Of a stretch of 64,000 nucleotides of DNA, positions 60,590 through 64,000 are shown piece by piece. Origin of the DNA: Antitrichia curtipendula (taxonomy: Eukaryota; Streptophyta; Bryopsida; Hypnales; Leucodontaceae); the NCBI GenBank assembly GCA_951230915.1, contig OX579638.1:26492696-26556695 (forward strand). The letters run 5' to 3'. Made by a program: the position numbers and the translations under genes. Every line of letters begins with the position of its first letter. Positions within the stretch are counted from its first letter, which is position 1. The notes under the pieces were generated by a model. That model did not search any database, was not told where the DNA came from, and was given only the letters and a program-made list of their open reading frames with translations.

Positions 60590-61552
60590 ATTTTCAGTCC
60601 ATACCTGATCTCATGAGACGTCCATGAAATTGGCTAAATTCCGTGCGCCCCTGAGGGGGTAGCATGGATTTCTATATACATATTATTTGTATCTGAAGAA
60701 TAAGTGAAGCAAAGAATAAGTGAAATAGATACAGTTGTAACTATCGCCAAGATATAGCTGTTCATGCTTCCACGTACATCTGTTCAATACAATTGGACAC
60801 ACTGTCAAATTCATATAATAAACGTCCACAATGTGCTGATTGGCATCGCTGTGTCAGGCTCATTGGTGTTCTTCTCTTAGAATGAGTTGCAATTAAGCTT
60901 AAAGTCTTCCGTATCTATGATTGCTAGAGTTCCAGTTTTTGTTTTTGTTTTTGGATCAATGGTTATGCAGCCTTTCTTGCAGACTGACATACAAGGAAAA
61001 TGGGGGCTTGAATTGAAGGAGTCCAATTTTGAATATGCAATTTTTGTACGTAACTTTTGTATATACTTGCTCTGCATGAATGAAATGAAGTTTTGGATGG
61101 CAATGGTGCGCAAGACCATGATTACAGTCTGACATTTTTAAAACATATCTAGTACTCTTCTTTTTCTAAAACTTTGAACTTTGAAGCTTCCCAATTTTTT
61201 CAGGCGTTCAATTGCCTTTCAAAAATACTACTTACGTTGTAGAAATCTGCTCGAGAGTTGGATTGAATAATTTTGAATCATGACGCTGACAAAATCTAGA
61301 GCTTACAACCGCAATTTAGGTGCATTAGACTCAAAACACTTAATTGCCCCCGAGATTAGGTACGATATATGATTATGTTGAGATGAACATTGATCTTGGA
61401 TCAGGATGCATGTAGTCGATCATGCACTGCCTGTATTCACCAAAGAAATACAAAAGGTCGTCACCACAATTCCATATTAGTATGTGCAATTTCACAGTTT
61501 GAAGATGGAATAGAGACGGGAATTCCATAGTTGAGTTGTGAAACTCCATAGA
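60590..61552. other. 3' flank and intergenic DNA
   Basis: No supported gene. Open frames at 60877-61132 on opposite strands overlap and are not convincing. Confidence 0.4.
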
Positions 61553-61760
61553 TGGGCAATTATTTTCGTTAAAATGGCACTATTCCGCTGCTTTGGCAGT
61601 TTTTACGGTTTAAACCAAGTGGTCTGAATGTACAATTGTCTTAGATTTCTGAAATGTATAAGGTTCCTAGATGTCTAAAGTCTACTATTGTTCTAAATGT
61701 CACTTTTATGATTCAAACCATGCGGTCTGAAATCTATATTTGTCCTAGATTTTTGAAATC
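61553..61760. mobile_element. Truncated ATGGGCAATTTC-type MITE
   Basis: Begins ATGGGCAATTATTTTCGTTA and contains GTGGTCTGAATGTACAATTG and TAGATTTCTGAAAT motifs of the family at 57338 and 57784. The far end is lost. Confidence 0.6.
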
Positions 61761-61767
61761 TATATAA

Positions 61768-61856
61768 GGGCATGTTTACACCCACAAACTTTGGGTTGGA
61801 GCCCAAAGAAATGGAATGTTTTGATTGGGTCTTTGCTTTGGGTTCATACAATCACA
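61768..61856. mobile_element. Partial GGGNCTGTTTACACC MITE
   Basis: GGGCATGTTTACACCCACAA followed by the family's TTGGGTTGGAGCCCAAAGAA; the right half is missing or decayed. Confidence 0.55.
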
Positions 61857-61996
61857 ACACTTTGTTTACTTTGAAAGTCAATATTCCCAAGAAAGAGAGA
61901 TTTCAGGTTAATTGCAAGTTCAGTCAATGACAGTCAACTTTCAATTCAGTGAACTGTAGTAGCTAGCTACCGGCTTTCCCCTCTCCCACCCCCACC

Positions 61997-62340
61997 TAAA
62001 GTAACAGGTCCAGAAATCACCCACCTAAGAGCTGAAACTGAATTTTGGGGAGACAAAGCCGCAAAGCTTCTTGAAATAATTTTCAGTAAATTTTCCTTGA
62101 AAGACAAATGGATTTGGCATCTAATCCAAGTCGTTTCATATTTTTTTGAAGCTTTTTGGAATTAGCTGTAAAATTTTGAAGTTGAAATGACATAAGGGCT
62201 CTAACATCGCCCACCTCCTAAAATGTACAGTTTTTGTACATTGCTAAAGGCCTTGAAAAAGAAACATGTACACATAGTGTACATTTGAGGATGTGGACGA
62301 TTTTTAGAGCCTGTGCGATTTTAGAGCGTGCTACGTTAAT
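61997..62340. mobile_element. Family 3 MITE, copy 3
   Basis: Nearly colinear with 36094-36426, beginning AAAGTAACAGGTCCAGAAAT and ending TTTTAGAGCGTGCTACG. Confidence 0.7.
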
Positions 62341-62381
62341 GTTTATTTACCTTACTGTTTATTTGTGGCAAGTATTTGCTG

Positions 62382-62747
62382 TCACTTGAGTAGCAAACCA
62401 ACGTACCGACTGGGAAGCTCAGTTGGACCATGTCCAATTTCCTGCCCTGTCGGCAAGATGCCTGGATGCAATATTCTTTGGGCAAGGTCTAAGCAAATAC
62501 TCTGTCCTACGGAATATAATATAAGTAGATGCAATAAGGAGAAGGTCCACAGAAAAAAAATGTTGAATATTGGGAATGATGAATAAAATATTACTAGTGA
62601 ATTCCTAAAATCTCTCTGTGAGGGTGATTGCACATAACATTCAAGAGCCTTCAGAGAGTCTGCCTTTGCCTCTCTGAAGTCTTCATCCACGAAATGCATC
62701 CACATATTATTAATGTAAGCTTCAGGACGGAGACAATGGCAGTACAT
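62382..62747 (-). pseudogene. Coding-like fragment, unidentified
   Basis: An open minus-strand frame of 121 codons. Both ends look protein-like: RPEAYINNMWMHFVDEDF then REAKADSLKALEC at the start, and SICLDLAQRILHPGILPTGQ then HGPTELPSRYVGLLLK at the end, before TGA. The middle is hydrophobic and AT-rich like an intron; an acceptor CGTAG|GACAG at 62507 would fit. No family recognised. It may be two exons of a gene fragment captured among MITEs. Confidence 0.3.
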
Positions 62748-62782
62748 TTATGGTGCGATCTATTTTTTTGGCTAATTTAAGA

Positions 62783-63652
62783 CAAAATATACAAACAAAT
62801 AATTATAGAGATAGATGGTCTGTCAAAATCCAAAGAATTTTTTGAGTATTAAACCAATGAAATCTATCCATTTGCCATCATCAACTTATTTTGAGTTATT
62901 GTAGAAAAAAAAAATCTCTTTATGTATACTTGGGGTGGTAAGAGATAGAACAACCCATGTGGGATATGTAATTTAGAGTTTGTAATTTCTCAACCGCTCA
63001 AAGTTAAGTCTAAAGTAGGAATTGTGTTAAAATTATAATTTCAGACCTCATTTAGGCATAGTGTAATACCTTTTTTCAAAAGAATTTGAACGAAAAAAAG
63101 TTGGGGAATCAAGCTAAGTTTCATCTATAAATATCCTTTCTAGATTTAGATCTTCCACTCAAAAGTTATGGACAAATTTCAGAGAGGATGTATGAAAATG
63201 TCAAAAAAAATCCTTTCAAACCCCTCTATGAAATTTGTCTATAACTTCTGAGGGGAAGATTAAAATCTCAAACGGATTTTTGGAGATGAAATTTAACTTG
63301 ATTCTCCAACTTATTTTAGTTCAAAGTATTTTGGAGAAAGTTATTTTACTATGCCTAAATGAGGTCTGAAATTATAGTTTTAACACAATTCCTACTTTAG
63401 ACTTAACTATGAGCGGTTGAGAAATTACAAACTCTAAATTACATATCCCACATGGGTTGTTCTACCTCCTACCACCCCATATGTACATAAAGAGATTCTC
63501 TTTCCTGAAAAAAAATCAAAATAAGTTATTGATGGCAAATGGTCAGATTTCATTGGTATAATACTCAATGAATTCTTTGGGTTTTGACAGACCATCTATC
63601 TTTATAATTATTTGTTTGTATATTTTGTTCTACCTCCTACCACCCCAGTAAC
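62783..63652. mobile_element. Large foldback element (~870 bp), nested inverted repeats
   Basis: An inner element 62931-63479 has ends TGGGGTGGTAAGAGATAGAA / TTCTACCTCCTACCACCCCA and arms pairing for over 200 bp. Outside it, 62783-62930 pairs with 63480-63628 (AAAATATACAAACAAATAAT versus its reverse complement). The right side also carries a second TTCTACCTCCTACCACCCCA end at 63629-63652. The loop is only tens of bases near 63200. Confidence 0.8.
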
Positions 63653-63963
63653 CCGATTGTGCAGTCATGACCTTGGCACTGAGCAGAAGTCTGACATTAT
63701 TGACGCGTGGCTTGTTAGCTAATGTTGGGTGTGGAATATACCACATCATTCCGTCAGAGGGAAGGCAGCTGCTCTCACAGCTCTTGAATGTTATGCAAGA
63801 ACCACCTACTGTACCAAGCCAATAGCGATCATTCCTTCGTCACCAGAATTCTCAGCGTTGTGACTGAAAATGCAAACAATTTTGAACCCGCCAAGTGGCA
63901 GCACTTGGCGGAGTTTCAAAGGCAGCAGAGCGATTCTTGCGCAGAGTGAGGGGTCATGCCGCC
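63653..63963. other. Possible promoter and leader
   Basis: GC-richer than the DNA before it. A short perfect hairpin, CCGCCAAGTG..CACTTGGCGG, lies at about 63889-63912. Confidence 0.35.
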
Positions 63964-63987
63964 ATGGTCAGCAAAGCGTCGGTCGAG
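63964..63987 (+). CDS. Possible first coding exon of a gene running out of the window
   Basis: The start codon sits in an ideal context (GCCGCCATGG). The reading MVSKASVE is followed by a donor-like GAG|GTCAGTAAGT at 63988. Too short to identify; may be chance. Confidence 0.25.
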
Positions 63988-64000
63988 GTCAGTAAGTTAA

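Noticed and set aside
1..64000. tRNA and rRNA genes
   Set aside because: No stretch with the paired arms and GGTTCRANNCC box of a tRNA, or recognisable rRNA sequence, was found by eye; a tRNAscan run could still reveal one.
1..64000. LTR retrotransposon or virus-like coding sequence
   Set aside because: No reverse transcriptase, integrase, protease or capsid-like motifs, and no long direct terminal repeats, were seen.

Overview
This window is nuclear DNA of a land plant. The support is plant-type GT-AG introns, a plastid-type peptidyl-tRNA hydrolase, plant EXO70 paralogues, a plant-type glutamate-cysteine ligase fold, and telo-box (AAACCCTA) promoter motifs. The intron pattern, the single-intron EXO70 genes and the very AT-rich, MITE-packed intergenic DNA suggest a non-seed plant such as a bryophyte, but I cannot name the species.

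Layout. 1-4479: 3' part of a DEAH-box helicase gene of the DHX37/Dhr1 type (+). 4.9-8.15 kb: nested transposable-element remnants. 8619-11421: complete ARPC4 gene (+). 12.2-14.9 kb: a coding-like fragment, MITEs and a 96-bp perfect palindrome. 15.8-20.6 kb: a 15-exon divergent glutamate-cysteine ligase (+). 21.6-27.1 kb: AT-rich TE blocks and a hairpin array. 28.2-29.4 kb: a minisatellite followed by a small two-exon gene. 30.7-33.9 kb and 39.0-41.2 kb: two EXO70 paralogues in tandem (-). 43.4-45.8 kb: chloroplast-type peptidyl-tRNA hydrolase (-). 46.0-58.1 kb: MITE-rich gene desert. 58.9-60.6 kb: two small candidate genes (+). 61.5-63.65 kb: more MITEs and an 870-bp foldback. The window closes on a possible start codon at 63964.

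The recognised genes are unrelated housekeeping or family genes: ribosome biogenesis, actin nucleation, thiol metabolism, exocytosis and plastid translation. They do not form one pathway. The points most worth follow-up are four. (1) The glutamate-cysteine ligase keeps its metal-binding and glycine-rich core but lacks the plant redox-switch cysteines, other conserved blocks and any visible transit peptide. (2) Exon 2's start in the peptidyl-tRNA hydrolase gene is tandemly repeated in the preceding intron, giving decoy splice sites. (3) A family of TTAA-flanked elements with CCCCTAAA termini is nested in older elements. (4) Several extreme inverted repeats, including a 96-bp spacerless palindrome.

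Exon boundaries were inferred by eye from splice consensus, reading-phase continuity and resemblance to known families; no alignment or transcript was available.
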